Shown piece after piece: positions 7,020 to 15,063 of a DNA stretch of 64,000 bases; position 1 is the first letter of the stretch, and the number at the start of each line of letters is the position of its first letter. A program made the position numbers and the translations under genes. Source of the stretch: Micromonospora yasonensis (GTDB lineage Bacteria; Actinomycetota; Actinomycetes; Mycobacteriales; Micromonosporaceae); contig NZ_JAPDPH010000004.1 in assembly GCF_026013475.1 (NCBI RefSeq), positions 1 through 64,000 of the forward strand, read 5' to 3'. The notes under the pieces are model-generated. The model worked only from the letters and a program-made list of their open reading frames with translations, did no database searches and was not told the DNA's origin.

Positions 7020-7958
7020 ATGTCCAGACGTACCCCCCGGCTCTTCGCCGCCGCCCTCGCGGTCGGCGCGCTGCTCCTCGGCGGCTGCGCCGAGAAGACC
7101 TCGACCGACACCCCCGCCGCCGGCAGCAGCTCGGCCGCCGCCACCTTCCCCGTCACGGTCGGCAAGCTGACCCTGGAGAAGCGCCCCGAGAAGATCGTCT
7201 CGCTGTCGCCGACGACGACCGAGATGCTCTTCGCCATCGGCGCCGGTAAGCAGGTCACCGCCGTGGACGACCAGTCGAACTACCCGCCGGAGGCGCCGAA
7301 GAGCGACCTCTCCGGCTTCCAGCCGAACGCCGAGGCGATCGCCGGCAAGAGCCCCGACCTGGTGGTGCTCTCCAACGACACCAACAAGATCGTCGACCAG
7401 CTCACCACGCTGAAGATCCCGGTGCTGCTCACCCCCGCGGCGACCACGCTCGACGACACCTATCAGCAGATCACCGACCTGGGGAAGCTCACCGGCCACC
7501 CGGGTGAGGCGGACGCGGTCACGAAGAAGATGAAGGACGACATCGCGGCGCTCACCAAGGGCCTGCCGCAGCGGGCGAAGAAGCTCACCTACTACCACGA
7601 GCTGGGCCCGGAGCTGTACAGCGCGACCAGCAAGACCTTCATCGGCTCGATCTACGCCCTCGCCGGCCTGGAGAACATCGCCGACCCGTCGGACGCCGAC
7701 GGCAAGAACGGCGGTTACCCGCAGCTCTCCCAGGAGGTCATCGTCAAGGCGAACCCCGACTTCGTCTTCCTGGCCGACACCAAGTGCTGCAAGCAGACCC
7801 CGGACACCGTCAAGGCCCGCAGCGGCTGGGCCGGCGTCACCGCGGTGAAGAACAACCAGATCGTCGCGCTCGACGACGACATCGCCTCCCGCTGGGGCCC
7901 GCGCGTGGTCGACCTGCTCAAGGCGATCGTCGACGCCACCGCCAAGGTCCCGGCCTGA
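7020..7958 (+). CDS. btuF: cobalamin-binding lipoprotein of ABC importer (BtuF-like)
   Basis: 312-residue periplasmic-binding-protein homologue of the FecB/BtuF fold, tethered to the outer face of the membrane to hand ligand to the permease. Lipoprotein signal: basic start, hydrophobic core and lipobox LLGGC with the lipidated Cys at residue 23. The ligand domain begins PEKIVSLSPTTTEMLFAIGA, a hallmark of helical-backbone binding proteins, with later blocks SPDLVVLSND, YHELGPELYS and ASRWGPRVVDLL. ATG 7020 sits 4 nt after AGGAGG inside the riboswitch platform. The riboswitch, not the protein sequence, makes cobalamin the likely ligand; a corrinoid or haem-like ligand is less likely. The permease gene follows 8 nt later. 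Confidence 0.88.
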   Translation: MSRRTPRLFAAALAVGALLLGGCAEKTSTDTPAAGSSSAAATFPVTVGKLTLEKRPEKIVSLSPTTTEMLFAIGAGKQVTAVDDQSNYPPEAPKSDLSGFQPNAEAIAGKSPDLVVLSNDTNKIVDQLTTLKIPVLLTPAATTLDDTYQQITDLGKLTGHPGEADAVTKKMKDDIAALTKGLPQRAKKLTYYHELGPELYSATSKTFIGSIYALAGLENIADPSDADGKNGGYPQLSQEVIVKANPDFVFLADTKCCKQTPDTVKARSGWAGVTAVKNNQIVALDDDIASRWGPRVVDLLKAIVDATAKVPA

Positions 7959-7966
7959 ACCTGACC

Positions 7967-9121
7967 GTGCGACCAGCGGAATCCACCGACCGGCCGGCCG
8001 GGACCCCTCGGGCGTTCCGGCCGGCCGGCCGGCCCCGGCGGGGCGGGCGGCCCCCGGCCGGACCGGGCGCGACGATCCGGCCGGCCGGACTGCGCACCCG
8101 CTGGCTGCTCGCCGGCCTCGGGGCGGTGCTGGTCGCGCTGGTCGCCGGGGTGTCCCTCGGCCCGGTCAGCCTGCCGCCCGGCAGCGTGGCCGCGGAACTG
8201 CTCAACCTGCTGCCCGGGGTGCACCTGGACAGCGGGCTCACCGAGCGGGAGATCGCCATCGTCACCGAGCTGCGGCTGCCTCGCGTCGTGCTGGGCCTGC
8301 TCGTCGGCGCGCTGCTCGCCCTGGCCGGCGGCTGCTACCAGGGCGTCTTCCGCAACCCGCTGGCCGACCCGTACCTGCTCGGGGTGGCGGCCGGCGCCGG
8401 GCTCGCGGTGACCGCGGTCATCGCGCTGGGCGCCGGGGCGGGGGGCGCGATCACCGGGATGCCGGTCACCATCCCGCTCGCCGCGTTCATCGGGTCGCTC
8501 GGCGCGGTCGCCATGACGTACGGCCTCGGCGTGGCCGGCGGGCGGGACCGGTCACCAGCCACGCTGATCCTGGCCGGGGTGGCGGTCTCGGCGTTCCTCG
8601 CCGCCGGGCAGACCTACCTGCTGCAACGGCACTCGGAGAGCATCCAGCAGGTCTACTCCTGGTTGCTCGGCCGGCTGGCCACCGCCGGCTGGCACGACGT
8701 CCGGCTGGTCCTGCCGTACTTCGTGCTCACCGCGGTGGTGGTGCTGCTGCACCGGCGCGAGCTGGACGTGCTCTCCGTCGGCGACGACGAGGCGACCAGC
8801 CTCGGCCTGCACCCGCAGCGCTCCCGCTACCTGCTGATCGCCGCCGCCTCGCTGGGCACCGCCGCCGCGGTCTCCGCCTCCGGCCTGATCGGCTTCGTCG
8901 GCATCATCGTGCCGCACACCGTGCGGCTGCTCGCCGGGTCCAGCTACCGGGTGATCCTGCCGCTGTCGATGCTCTTCGGCGGGGCGTTCCTGGCGCTGAC
9001 CGACGTGGTCGCGCGGACCGCCGCCGCCCCGGCCGAGATCCCGATCGGCGTGGTCACCGCGCTGCTCGGTGGCCCGTTCTTCGTGCTGGTGCTGCGGACC
9101 TCCCGCCGGGCGTTCACATGA
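7967..9121 (+). CDS. btuC: ABC importer permease, FecCD/BtuC family
   Basis: 384-residue membrane permease that forms the B12 channel with BtuD and BtuF. After a Pro/Arg/Gly-rich N-terminal tail (about 1-40, low complexity, encoded by GGCCGGCC-rich DNA) come about ten membrane helices. FecCD signatures are present: RLPRVVLGLLVGALLALAGG, then GVFRNPLADPYLLGVAAGA, and near the end GLIGFVGIIVPH, the coupling region that contacts the ATPase. Start is GTG 7967, 8 nt past the btuF stop with no clear ribosome site, implying translational coupling. The unusually long charged tail suggests the real start could be further in, but no better codon with a ribosome site is visible. Its last four bases overlap btuD. 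Confidence 0.88.
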   Translation: MRPAESTDRPAGTPRAFRPAGRPRRGGRPPAGPGATIRPAGLRTRWLLAGLGAVLVALVAGVSLGPVSLPPGSVAAELLNLLPGVHLDSGLTEREIAIVTELRLPRVVLGLLVGALLALAGGCYQGVFRNPLADPYLLGVAAGAGLAVTAVIALGAGAGGAITGMPVTIPLAAFIGSLGAVAMTYGLGVAGGRDRSPATLILAGVAVSAFLAAGQTYLLQRHSESIQQVYSWLLGRLATAGWHDVRLVLPYFVLTAVVVLLHRRELDVLSVGDDEATSLGLHPQRSRYLLIAAASLGTAAAVSASGLIGFVGIIVPHTVRLLAGSSYRVILPLSMLFGGAFLALTDVVARTAAAPAEIPIGVVTALLGGPFFVLVLRTSRRAFT

Positions 9122-9897
9122 GCGGGCCGGCGGTCGAGGTGCGGGACCTGCGGGTCGAGCTGGGCGGGTCGCCGATCCTGGCCGGCGTGGACCTGACCGT
9201 CGCCGTGGGCGAGTGGGTCACCGTGATCGGCCCGAACGGGGCCGGCAAGTCGACCCTGCTGCGCGCGGTCGGCGGCCTGCTCGCCGCGCCGGGCGAGGTC
9301 TCCCTCTTCGGTACGCCGATCCGGTCGCTGCGCCGCCGTGACCGGGCCCGGGTCGTCGCCACCGTGGCCCAGTCCCCGGTGGTCCCGGCCGGCATGTCGG
9401 TCCTCGACTACGTGCTGCTCGGGCGCACCCCGTACATCCCGACGCTGGGCCGGGAATCGGCGGCGGACCTGGCCGCGGTGCACGAGGTGCTGGACCGGCT
9501 CGACCTGACGGAGTTCGACCACCGCGAGCTGGCCACCCTGTCCGGCGGCGAGCGGCAGCGGGTGTTCCTGGCCCGGGCGCTGGCCCAGGGGGCGACCCTG
9601 CTGCTGCTCGACGAGCCGACCAGCGCGCTGGACATCGGCCACCAGCAGGAGGTGCTGGAGCTGGTCGACCAGCTCCGCCGCGAGCACGGGCTGACGGTGC
9701 TGGCCACCATGCACGACCTCTCCGTCGCCGGCGAGTACGCCGACCGGATGGTGCTGCTCGCCGAGGGCCGGGTCGCCGCCTCCGGCCCGCCGCACGAGGT
9801 CCTCACCGAGGACCTGCTCGCCCGGCACTACCGCGCCCACGTCCGCGTCGTCCAGGGCGACCACGGGCCGTTGGTTGTCCCCGTCCGCCCGAGGTGA
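9118..9897 (+). CDS. btuD: ABC importer ATP-binding protein, FecE/BtuD family
   Basis: 259-residue cytoplasmic ATPase that powers the BtuC channel. Walker A GPNGAGKST at 38-46, ABC signature LSGGERQR from 141, Walker B LLLLDEP at 161-167 and an H-loop in TMHDLSVAGEYADR. ATG 9118 overlaps the btuC stop (ATGA), so the three genes form one riboswitch-led operon. Length and motifs match siderophore/B12 importer ATPases. The operon ends at a GGGGCCCC repeat (9899-9949). Confidence 0.92.
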   Translation: MSGPAVEVRDLRVELGGSPILAGVDLTVAVGEWVTVIGPNGAGKSTLLRAVGGLLAAPGEVSLFGTPIRSLRRRDRARVVATVAQSPVVPAGMSVLDYVLLGRTPYIPTLGRESAADLAAVHEVLDRLDLTEFDHRELATLSGGERQRVFLARALAQGATLLLLDEPTSALDIGHQQEVLELVDQLRREHGLTVLATMHDLSVAGEYADRMVLLAEGRVAASGPPHEVLTEDLLARHYRAHVRVVQGDHGPLVVPVRPR

Positions 9898-9898
9898 A

Positions 9899-9949
9899 AG
9901 GAGGGGCCCCCTATTAACCTCTCCGGTAGCGGAGGGGCCCCCTGCTAAC
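9899..9949. repeat. two-unit GGGGCCCC intergenic repeat
   Basis: Two units (AGGAGGGGCCCCCTATTAAC and CGGAGGGGCCCCCTGCTAAC) flank a CTCTCCGGTAG spacer between convergent genes. Read on the minus strand it aligns with the repeat at 20290-20344: GTTA-, GGGGCCCC, -TACCGGA- and GTTAA- blocks come in the same order. Each GGGGCCCC block is self-complementary, so hairpins or termination are possible. Confidence 0.75.
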
Positions 9950-9963
9950 ACCGCTGGCACGGG

Positions 9964-10722
9964 TCAGCGGAGGGCCGTGATGTGGAAGAGGGCGCCCTGG
10001 GGGTCGCGGAGGCCGGCGGTCCGGCCGGCCGGGTTGTCCTTCGGCGGGACGAGGATGGTGCCGCCCAGCTCGGCGGCGCGAGCGGCGGTGGCGTCGGCGT
10101 CCTCCACCGCGAAGAACACCGACCAGTACGCCGGCAGGTCCTCGGGCAGCCGCTCCAGCTGCGGCATCATGCCCGCGACGATCCGGGCCCCGCAGCGCCA
10201 GCCGGTGTAGCTGACCGGGCTGGCCGCCCGTTCCTCCGGGTGCCAGCCGAAGACCAGCGCGTAGAAGTCCTTCGCCCGTTCCGGGTCGGGGGTGACCAGC
10301 TCGTTCCAGCACAGCGACCCGGGCGCGTTGAACAGCTCCGCGCCGCGCATCGCCATCGGCTGCCAGACGCTGAACACCGCGCCCGCCGGGTCCGAGAGGA
10401 CCGCCATCCGGCCCTGGTCGAAGACCTCGAACGGGGCGACCACCACCTGGCCGCCGGCCGCCGCCACCCGGGTGGCCACCAGGTCCGCGTCGTCGGTCGC
10501 CACGTACGTCGACCAGATCGGCACCTGGTCCGGGCTGGCCGGCGGGCCGGCGGCGGCGACCGCCTTGCCGTCCTTGAGGAAGACGGTGTAGCCGCCGGCG
10601 GCCGGTTCCGGGGAGACCTGCCCGGTCCAGCCGAAGAGCTGCGGGTAGAACCGCTTCGCGTCCTCCAGCCCCGGCGTGGCCAGGTCGGCCCAGCAGGGCG
10701 TGCCGGGCTCGACGCCGTTCAC
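9964..10722 (-). CDS. two-domain VOC (glyoxalase/bleomycin-resistance fold) protein
   Basis: 252-residue cytosolic protein made of two tandem VOC modules (about 6-120 and 128-250). Each starts with a PCWADL / SLCWNEL strand, followed by DAKRFYPQLFGW or RAKDFYALVFGWH, and ends with the DPxGAxF-type strand (DPAGAVFSVW, DPQGALFHI). This arrangement is common in actinobacterial 'VOC family' proteins of unknown substrate. I start it at GTG 10722 with GAGAGGGG upstream; the longer frame to 10812 would add a low-complexity Arg/Pro tail. No partner enzyme is adjacent. Metal-binding His/Glu residues are not clearly conserved, so catalytic activity is uncertain. Confidence 0.82.
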   Translation of the reverse strand: MNGVEPGTPCWADLATPGLEDAKRFYPQLFGWTGQVSPEPAAGGYTVFLKDGKAVAAAGPPASPDQVPIWSTYVATDDADLVATRVAAAGGQVVVAPFEVFDQGRMAVLSDPAGAVFSVWQPMAMRGAELFNAPGSLCWNELVTPDPERAKDFYALVFGWHPEERAASPVSYTGWRCGARIVAGMMPQLERLPEDLPAYWSVFFAVEDADATAARAAELGGTILVPPKDNPAGRTAGLRDPQGALFHITALR

Positions 10723-10815
10723 GTTGACCCCTCTCGCCGGTGGGCGTCCCGGTCGGCACCCCCTGTCGGCATCGTGGCACCGTCCGCCCGGCGGCCGGGC
10801 CGGAATCGACAATCG

Positions 10816-11553
10816 TCAGGTGAAGCGGCGTCCCTCGTCCCGCCGGTACGCCCAGCCGGCGACCCCGGCGAGCAGCACCACCCAGACGCCCAACATCGCC
10901 AGGGCGAGCGGGTCCGGCCGCCAGTCGGTGGCGGCGGCCCACATCAGCTCCACCGCGCCCCTGGTGGGTAGGTAGGGGGCGATTGCCTGTATGAAGCCCG
11001 GCGCGTTGTCCGGGCCGGTGAGCAGGCCGCCGCCGAAGGCCAGCGGGAAGAAGATGAGCTGCGCGACCACGATCGCCGCCTTGCTCGGCATCGAGTAGCC
11101 GATGGCCAGGCCGAGCAGGGTGAACGGCACGGAGACCACCACGACCGTCCCGACGGCGATCAGGAAGTCCAGCGGCGTGACCGTGGCGGCGGTCGCCACC
11201 GCGGCGATCACCACCACGGGCAGCATCGACACGTACGTGAGGACCAGGCCGGCCAGGATCCGGCCGGCGAAGCGCGGTCCGGGGCCGGCCGGCAGGGTAC
11301 GGGTGTACAGGTTCCACGGCTGGACGCGGTCCTCGGCCACCCCGGCGCCGTACTGGAAGATGTTCGCGGTCAGCACGGAGAAGGTGACCATCGACGTGGT
11401 GGCGAAGGTGGCGGCCCGGGCGTCGTCACCGGTGAACGGCACCACGAAGAAGATCATCGACGCGGCCGGGAAGAACGCGGCGCCGAACACCGCCACCGGG
11501 ATGCGGATGATCTCCAGCAGCTGGTACTTGGCGTGGACCAGGGCGAGCGGCAT
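10816..11553 (-). CDS. ABC-2 type exporter permease
   Basis: 245-residue integral membrane protein with about six hydrophobic helices in the ABC-2 (DrrB/daunorubicin-type) pattern: RIPVAVFGAAFFPAASMIFF, a cytoplasmic loop with YTRTLPAGP, then TLLGLAIGYSMPSKAAIVVA and LIFFPLAFGGGLL. It is encoded 11 nt downstream of its ATPase on the same strand. The pair probably exports a lipid, drug or peptide; no biosynthetic gene is adjacent to name the substrate. Confidence 0.88.
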   Translation of the reverse strand: MPLALVHAKYQLLEIIRIPVAVFGAAFFPAASMIFFVVPFTGDDARAATFATTSMVTFSVLTANIFQYGAGVAEDRVQPWNLYTRTLPAGPGPRFAGRILAGLVLTYVSMLPVVVIAAVATAATVTPLDFLIAVGTVVVVSVPFTLLGLAIGYSMPSKAAIVVAQLIFFPLAFGGGLLTGPDNAPGFIQAIAPYLPTRGAVELMWAAATDWRPDPLALAMLGVWVVLLAGVAGWAYRRDEGRRFT

Positions 11554-11564
11554 CGGACGGGCTC

Positions 11565-12452
11565 CTAGGTGGTGACGGGCGCGGGCCGGTAGTCGGCGGT
11601 GATGGCGAGGAACGCCTCCTCCAGCGAGGTGGGCCGGACCTCCAGCTCCCGGAACGCCACCCCGGCGTGGACCAGGTCGCGGACCAGCTGGTCGGCGTCG
11701 GTGGTGAGCAGGTGGGTACGCCCCTCGGCGTGCTCGGTGGCGACCACGCCGGGCAGCGGCGGCAGGTCCTCGGCGATCAGGCTGACCCGGCGTACGCCGA
11801 CGATGCCCCGGACCGCGTCCACGGTGTCGTCGGCGAGCACCCGACCGTGGCCGATCACCACCACCCGCTGCGCCAGCGCCTCCACCTCCTCCAGGTAGTG
11901 GCTGCTCAGCAGCACCGCGCCGCCCTCGGCGTGGAAGGCCTGGATCGCCTCCCAGAGGGTGCGCCGGGCCTCCACGTCCAGGCCGGTGGTGGGCTCGTCG
12001 AGGACCACCAGCCGGGGCCGGCCGAGGAAGGCGAGGGCCACCGCGAGCCGCCGACGCTGGCCGCCGGAGAGGCCGCCGGTCTGCCGGCGTACCTGATCGG
12101 TGAGGCCGAACCGGTCGAGCAGCTCGGCCCGGGGGACCGGGTCGGGGAAGTGGGCCGAGACGAAGTCGACCACCTCGCCGACCCGGAGAGTGCCGGGGAG
12201 GCCGGTCTCCTGCGGGGTGACGCCGAGCTGCCGGCGGCTGGCCGCGTCTCTCGGGTTGCCGCCGAAGAGCTCCACCCGCCCGGCGGTGGGCCGGCGCAGC
12301 CCGACCAGCAGGTTGATCAGGGTGCTCTTGCCGGCGCCGTTCGGCCCGAGCAGGCCGACCAGCTCGCCGGCGCGGACCGTCAGGTCGACCCGGTCCAGGG
12401 CCAGTACGTCGCCGTACCGGCGGCTGACCTGGTCGGCGCGGGCCAGGATCAT
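11565..12452 (-). CDS. ABC exporter ATP-binding protein (DrrA/CcmA-like)
   Basis: 295-residue ATPase partnering the ABC-2 permease. Walker A GPNGAGKST at about 36-44, Q-loop in GVTPQETGLPG, signature LSGGQRRR and Walker B LVVLDEPTTGLD, then SSHYLEEVEAL. A C-terminal extension of about 80 residues after the switch region (LIAEDLPPLPG...) fits the DrrA group, where it contacts the permease. It is transcribed away from the ESX-like group that starts at 12623; the roughly 170-bp divergent gap must hold both promoters. Confidence 0.9.
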   Translation of the reverse strand: MILARADQVSRRYGDVLALDRVDLTVRAGELVGLLGPNGAGKSTLINLLVGLRRPTAGRVELFGGNPRDAASRRQLGVTPQETGLPGTLRVGEVVDFVSAHFPDPVPRAELLDRFGLTDQVRRQTGGLSGGQRRRLAVALAFLGRPRLVVLDEPTTGLDVEARRTLWEAIQAFHAEGGAVLLSSHYLEEVEALAQRVVVIGHGRVLADDTVDAVRGIVGVRRVSLIAEDLPPLPGVVATEHAEGRTHLLTTDADQLVRDLVHAGVAFRELEVRPTSLEEAFLAITADYRPAPVTT

Positions 12453-12552
12453 GGGGAGGCTCCTTGCGGGGTTGCGGTCCCGGTGGGATTGCAGTCCCCT
12501 GTGTACCGTGTCGACGCCAGCCCCGCGGCCCGCCGCAGCGGCGACGATCGCC

Positions 12553-12558
12553 TAGGGT
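12553..12558 (+). promoter_or_regulatory. possible -10 box for the EspC/WXG group
   Basis: TAGGGT, 65 bp before the TTG start at 12623. It fits the TAnnnT pattern and is the best candidate in the divergent gap. No -35 is recognisable. Confidence 0.3.
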
Positions 12559-12622
12559 GTGTTTCCGTCGCCTGCGTCACAGGTGGGGCGAGCGACTGTC
12601 GACTGGACACTGGGGAGGGTCC

Positions 12623-12943
12623 TTGACGAGTCCGAGCAAGAACCTGGACGTCCAACCGGAGGCGCTGACCGCCTTCGCCGCCGCCTCGCGGGACCGGGCG
12701 ACCCGGTTCCACGAGCTGCACCGGGTCTTCAACGACGGGCACGTGCCCCGGCACGCCTTCGGCATCATGCCCGCGTCGTTCAGCCTGGCCGCCGCGTACG
12801 CGGAGCAGTTCGAGGCGTGCCTGACCGGGCTGGCCGAGGGCGCCGAGGTGATGGCCGACATCGCCGAGGGGATCAGGGACACGGCCGACGCCTACACCGG
12901 CACCGACGTGGGGACCACCGATCTGTTCGCGCCGGGTGCCTGA
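12623..12943 (+). CDS. EspC-like ESX secretion-associated protein
   Basis: 106 residues, mostly helical, with the layout of the EspC (PF10824-type) family: LDVQPEALTAFAAASRDRA, a central turn (HAFGIMPASFSLAAAY) and a second helix (AEQFEACLTGLAEGAEVMAD) followed by DTADAYTGTD. These are WXG100-like helical hairpins linked to type VII secretion. I chose TTG 12623 because a strong GGGGAGGG ribosome site lies 4-5 nt before it; no ATG or GTG is suitably placed. It heads a four-gene run with a larger WXG-like protein, a YbaB-like protein and a hypothetical. It probably pairs with the next protein as a secreted heterodimer (inference). Confidence 0.75.
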   Translation: MTSPSKNLDVQPEALTAFAAASRDRATRFHELHRVFNDGHVPRHAFGIMPASFSLAAAYAEQFEACLTGLAEGAEVMADIAEGIRDTADAYTGTDVGTTDLFAPGA

Positions 12944-12954
12944 GGGGGAGACGC

Positions 12955-13881
12955 ATGAGCACCGAGGCACTGCAGCGCAACAAGACCTACTTCGAGCAGA
13001 TCGTGTCGGGCACGCCCGACCCGTTCAAGCCGCTCTCCCAGGCCGTGCTCTGGCCGTTCGAGCAGCTGCTGGAGCTGGTCGCCGGTGAGCCGGACGACCT
13101 CATGCAGGCGGCCCAGCTCGCGCTGACCACGGGCGAGGCGGTCCGGCAGATCGCCGGAGACCAGATCGCCGACCGGGCCCGGCTGCGCGGCGCCTGGGAC
13201 GGTGACGCGGCGGAGAAGTTCCACGCCTCGATGGAGCAGGTCGAGGAGGCCATCGAGGAGCTGGCCAAGGGGCTGGACGGCACCAAGGAGGTGCTGGTCG
13301 ACGCGGCGAACGCGGCGGTCGACGCGTTCAACCTGCTGGTCGAGCTGATCCTGGAGTTCCTGCTCTGGTTCCTGACCGAGGTGATCATCGCGGCGGTGGC
13401 CGCCTTCCTCAGCGCGGGAATCTCGCTGGCCGCCACGGTGGTCCGGGTGCTGGCCCGGCTGGCCACCACGGTCGGCCGGATGTCCAAGATCGTGGCCCGG
13501 TTCGCCGAGATCCTCACCAAGCTGGTCACCAAGCTGGAGAAGGTCGCCCAGCTGCTCACCAAGTACCGCAAGACCGTGATGGAGCTGCGCAAGGCCAAGA
13601 AGGCGTACAAGGCCTGGAACAAGTCCGGCTACACCAAGGAAGCGTTGCAGTTCAAGCTCAAGCGGACCGCGATCCTGTTCCCGGGCAAGTACGCGATCAA
13701 CAAGGTGTCGCCGGTGAACGTGCCGGGCATCGGCGGCGCCCTGCTGGACACCGGGGTCGGCATGTACGACATCTCCGACGGCCACAAGGACCGCAACTAC
13801 CTGGTCGACGGCACGTACAAGGAGGACCTGGGTCCGTACACCCGGGGTGTGCAGAACGTCTTCGACTCGATCATCAATTGA
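12955..13881 (+). CDS. large WXG100-like protein with membrane segment
   Basis: 308 residues. The N-terminal third (about 1-110) resembles a WXG100 hairpin with LRGAWDGDAAEKFHASMEQV, whose AWDGD sits where the WxG turn belongs. A strongly hydrophobic stretch (about 123-165, LLVELILEFLLWFL then VIIAAVAAFLSAGISLAATV) comes next. A Lys/Leu-rich amphipathic region (TKLVTKLEKVAQLLTKYRKT) and a soluble C-terminal domain (about 220-308) follow, including NVPGIGGALLDTGVGMYD. I recognise no toxin motif in the C-terminal domain. It is 11 nt from the EspC-like gene. This could be an ESX substrate or a membrane-anchored partner; the C-terminal function is unknown. Confidence 0.7.
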   Translation: MSTEALQRNKTYFEQIVSGTPDPFKPLSQAVLWPFEQLLELVAGEPDDLMQAAQLALTTGEAVRQIAGDQIADRARLRGAWDGDAAEKFHASMEQVEEAIEELAKGLDGTKEVLVDAANAAVDAFNLLVELILEFLLWFLTEVIIAAVAAFLSAGISLAATVVRVLARLATTVGRMSKIVARFAEILTKLVTKLEKVAQLLTKYRKTVMELRKAKKAYKAWNKSGYTKEALQFKLKRTAILFPGKYAINKVSPVNVPGIGGALLDTGVGMYDISDGHKDRNYLVDGTYKEDLGPYTRGVQNVFDSIIN

Positions 13882-13890
13882 GAGGCAGCC

Positions 13891-14247
13891 ATGACGTCCT
13901 TCCCCGCCCTCGACCGGATCGAGGCGCTGGCCCGCAACCTGGACGGGTGGCAGCGTGAGCTCGGCGCGCGGATGGCCGAGCTGGAGCAGAGCAGTGCCGA
14001 GGGGGTGAGCGACTCGGGCCTGGTCACCGTGACGGCCGCCGCCGACGGCAAGATCCTCTCCACCGAGATCAACGCCCGGGCCATGCGGTTCGACTCGTAC
14101 ACGCTGGCCGAGGAGTTCACCGCCGCGGCCAACCGCGCCCAGGAGGCCGCCGCCGCCCGGGTCCGCGACATCGTCGGCGAGGTCATGGGCAACGCGCCGG
14201 CCACGGAGCGCCGGACCGACGACGACTACGGGTACGACCGATACTGA
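13891..14247 (+). CDS. YbaB/EbfC-like protein
   Basis: 118 residues matching the compact YbaB/EbfC fold: an N-terminal helix (LDRIEALARNLDGWQRELG), a beta segment DSGLVTVTAAADGKILSTEI and a C-terminal helix (EEFTAAANRAQEAAAARVRD), ending in an acidic Tyr-rich tail. YbaB proteins bind DNA in some bacteria, but actinobacterial members next to WXG/EspC genes form a distinct group whose role may be in secretion. It is 9 nt after the WXG-like gene and 4 nt before the next ORF, so it is in the same operon. Confidence 0.75.
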   Translation: MTSFPALDRIEALARNLDGWQRELGARMAELEQSSAEGVSDSGLVTVTAAADGKILSTEINARAMRFDSYTLAEEFTAAANRAQEAAAARVRDIVGEVMGNAPATERRTDDDYGYDRY

Positions 14248-14251
14248 ACCG

Positions 14252-14851
14252 ATGGACGCGACAAGGTACCTCGACCGGATCGGCCGGCTCGTCGAGCCGG
14301 GCGAGCGGGTGCTGGCGTACGCGCAGGCGGAGGTGGGCGGCGGGGTCACGCCTCCGCCGCCGCCGGACGAGGCGGCCGCCGACGCGCCGGGCCGGGCGAC
14401 CGTCACCTCGGTGCTGCTCAACCTGCTCGTCCCGCTGGCCACCTGGGACCGCGGCGATCGGCTGGTGGACCTGATCGGTTGGGGGATCGCCGGCCGGGGC
14501 GCCCCCGGCTCGGCCGCCTCCCGGCTGCACCGGGCGCTCAACCCAGCCCGGCCGGACGGGAAGCTGCGGCACACCGTGCTCGCCGTCACCGACCGGCGGC
14601 TGCTGGTCTGCGTCACCGGCCCGGTGAAGCTGCTATCCAACCGGGAGGACGACGAACGGTCGCTGGCCGAGACCACGGTCGCCTGGGCGGCGCCCCGGGC
14701 CGAGGTCGCGTCGGCCCGGATGGGCTGGCACCGGCTCAACCCGAAGCGGCTGCGGATCGACTTCACCGACGGCTCGTGGCTGGCCTTCACCGTGCCGATC
14801 GCCGAGTCGGGCGCGCCGCTGCGTGCGGTCGCCACCGCCATCTCCAGCTGA
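14252..14851 (+). CDS. hypothetical protein of the EspC/WXG operon
   Basis: 199 residues, no signal peptide. The N-terminus (MDATRYLDRIGRLVEPGERVLA) leads to a proline run (TPPPPPDEA) and a soluble domain with TVLAVTDRRLLVCVTGPVK and RLRIDFTDGSWLAFTVPI. That pattern (GExVLA..., LxVTDRRLLV, IxFxDGS) is reminiscent of bacterial PH-like domains, which bind membranes or proteins; I offer this only as a possibility. It starts 4 nt after the YbaB-like stop and ends the four-gene run. Confidence 0.7.
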   Translation: MDATRYLDRIGRLVEPGERVLAYAQAEVGGGVTPPPPPDEAAADAPGRATVTSVLLNLLVPLATWDRGDRLVDLIGWGIAGRGAPGSAASRLHRALNPARPDGKLRHTVLAVTDRRLLVCVTGPVKLLSNREDDERSLAETTVAWAAPRAEVASARMGWHRLNPKRLRIDFTDGSWLAFTVPIAESGAPLRAVATAISS

Positions 14852-14953
14852 CCCGCCCGCGCCGACGAGCCCGGCCCAGCGCCCGCTGATGAATGACGGG
14901 GCCCCTTTGGGTGTTCTGCCCGTATCCGTGGGGCAGCCGCTCGACGAGGAGGA

Positions 14954-15063
14954 CTATGTCGTGAACTCCAGGTCAGTAGGCGCAAGCTCCCGAAGGGCAT
15001 CCGCGAACGTGCCCGGATCGAGTGCCTGAAGGCGAGCCACGAGGGCGTCGCGCGTGTCCGTGA
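14954..15063 (-). pseudogene. possible coding remnant (C-terminal fragment)
   Basis: On the minus strand this short frame ends TFADALRELAPTDLEFTT then TAG, which reads like a genuine protein C-terminus rather than an antisense artefact. Its upstream part runs into the plus-strand DUF5753 remnant, so at most a fragment survives. No family recognised. Reported because it supports decay of this patch. Confidence 0.25.

Noticed and set aside
7976-8095. GGCCGGCC clusters in the btuC N-terminal tail as a regulatory repeat
   Set aside because: They are in frame and explained by Pro/Ala/Gly codons in a low-complexity tail; similar runs occur in other coding regions here.
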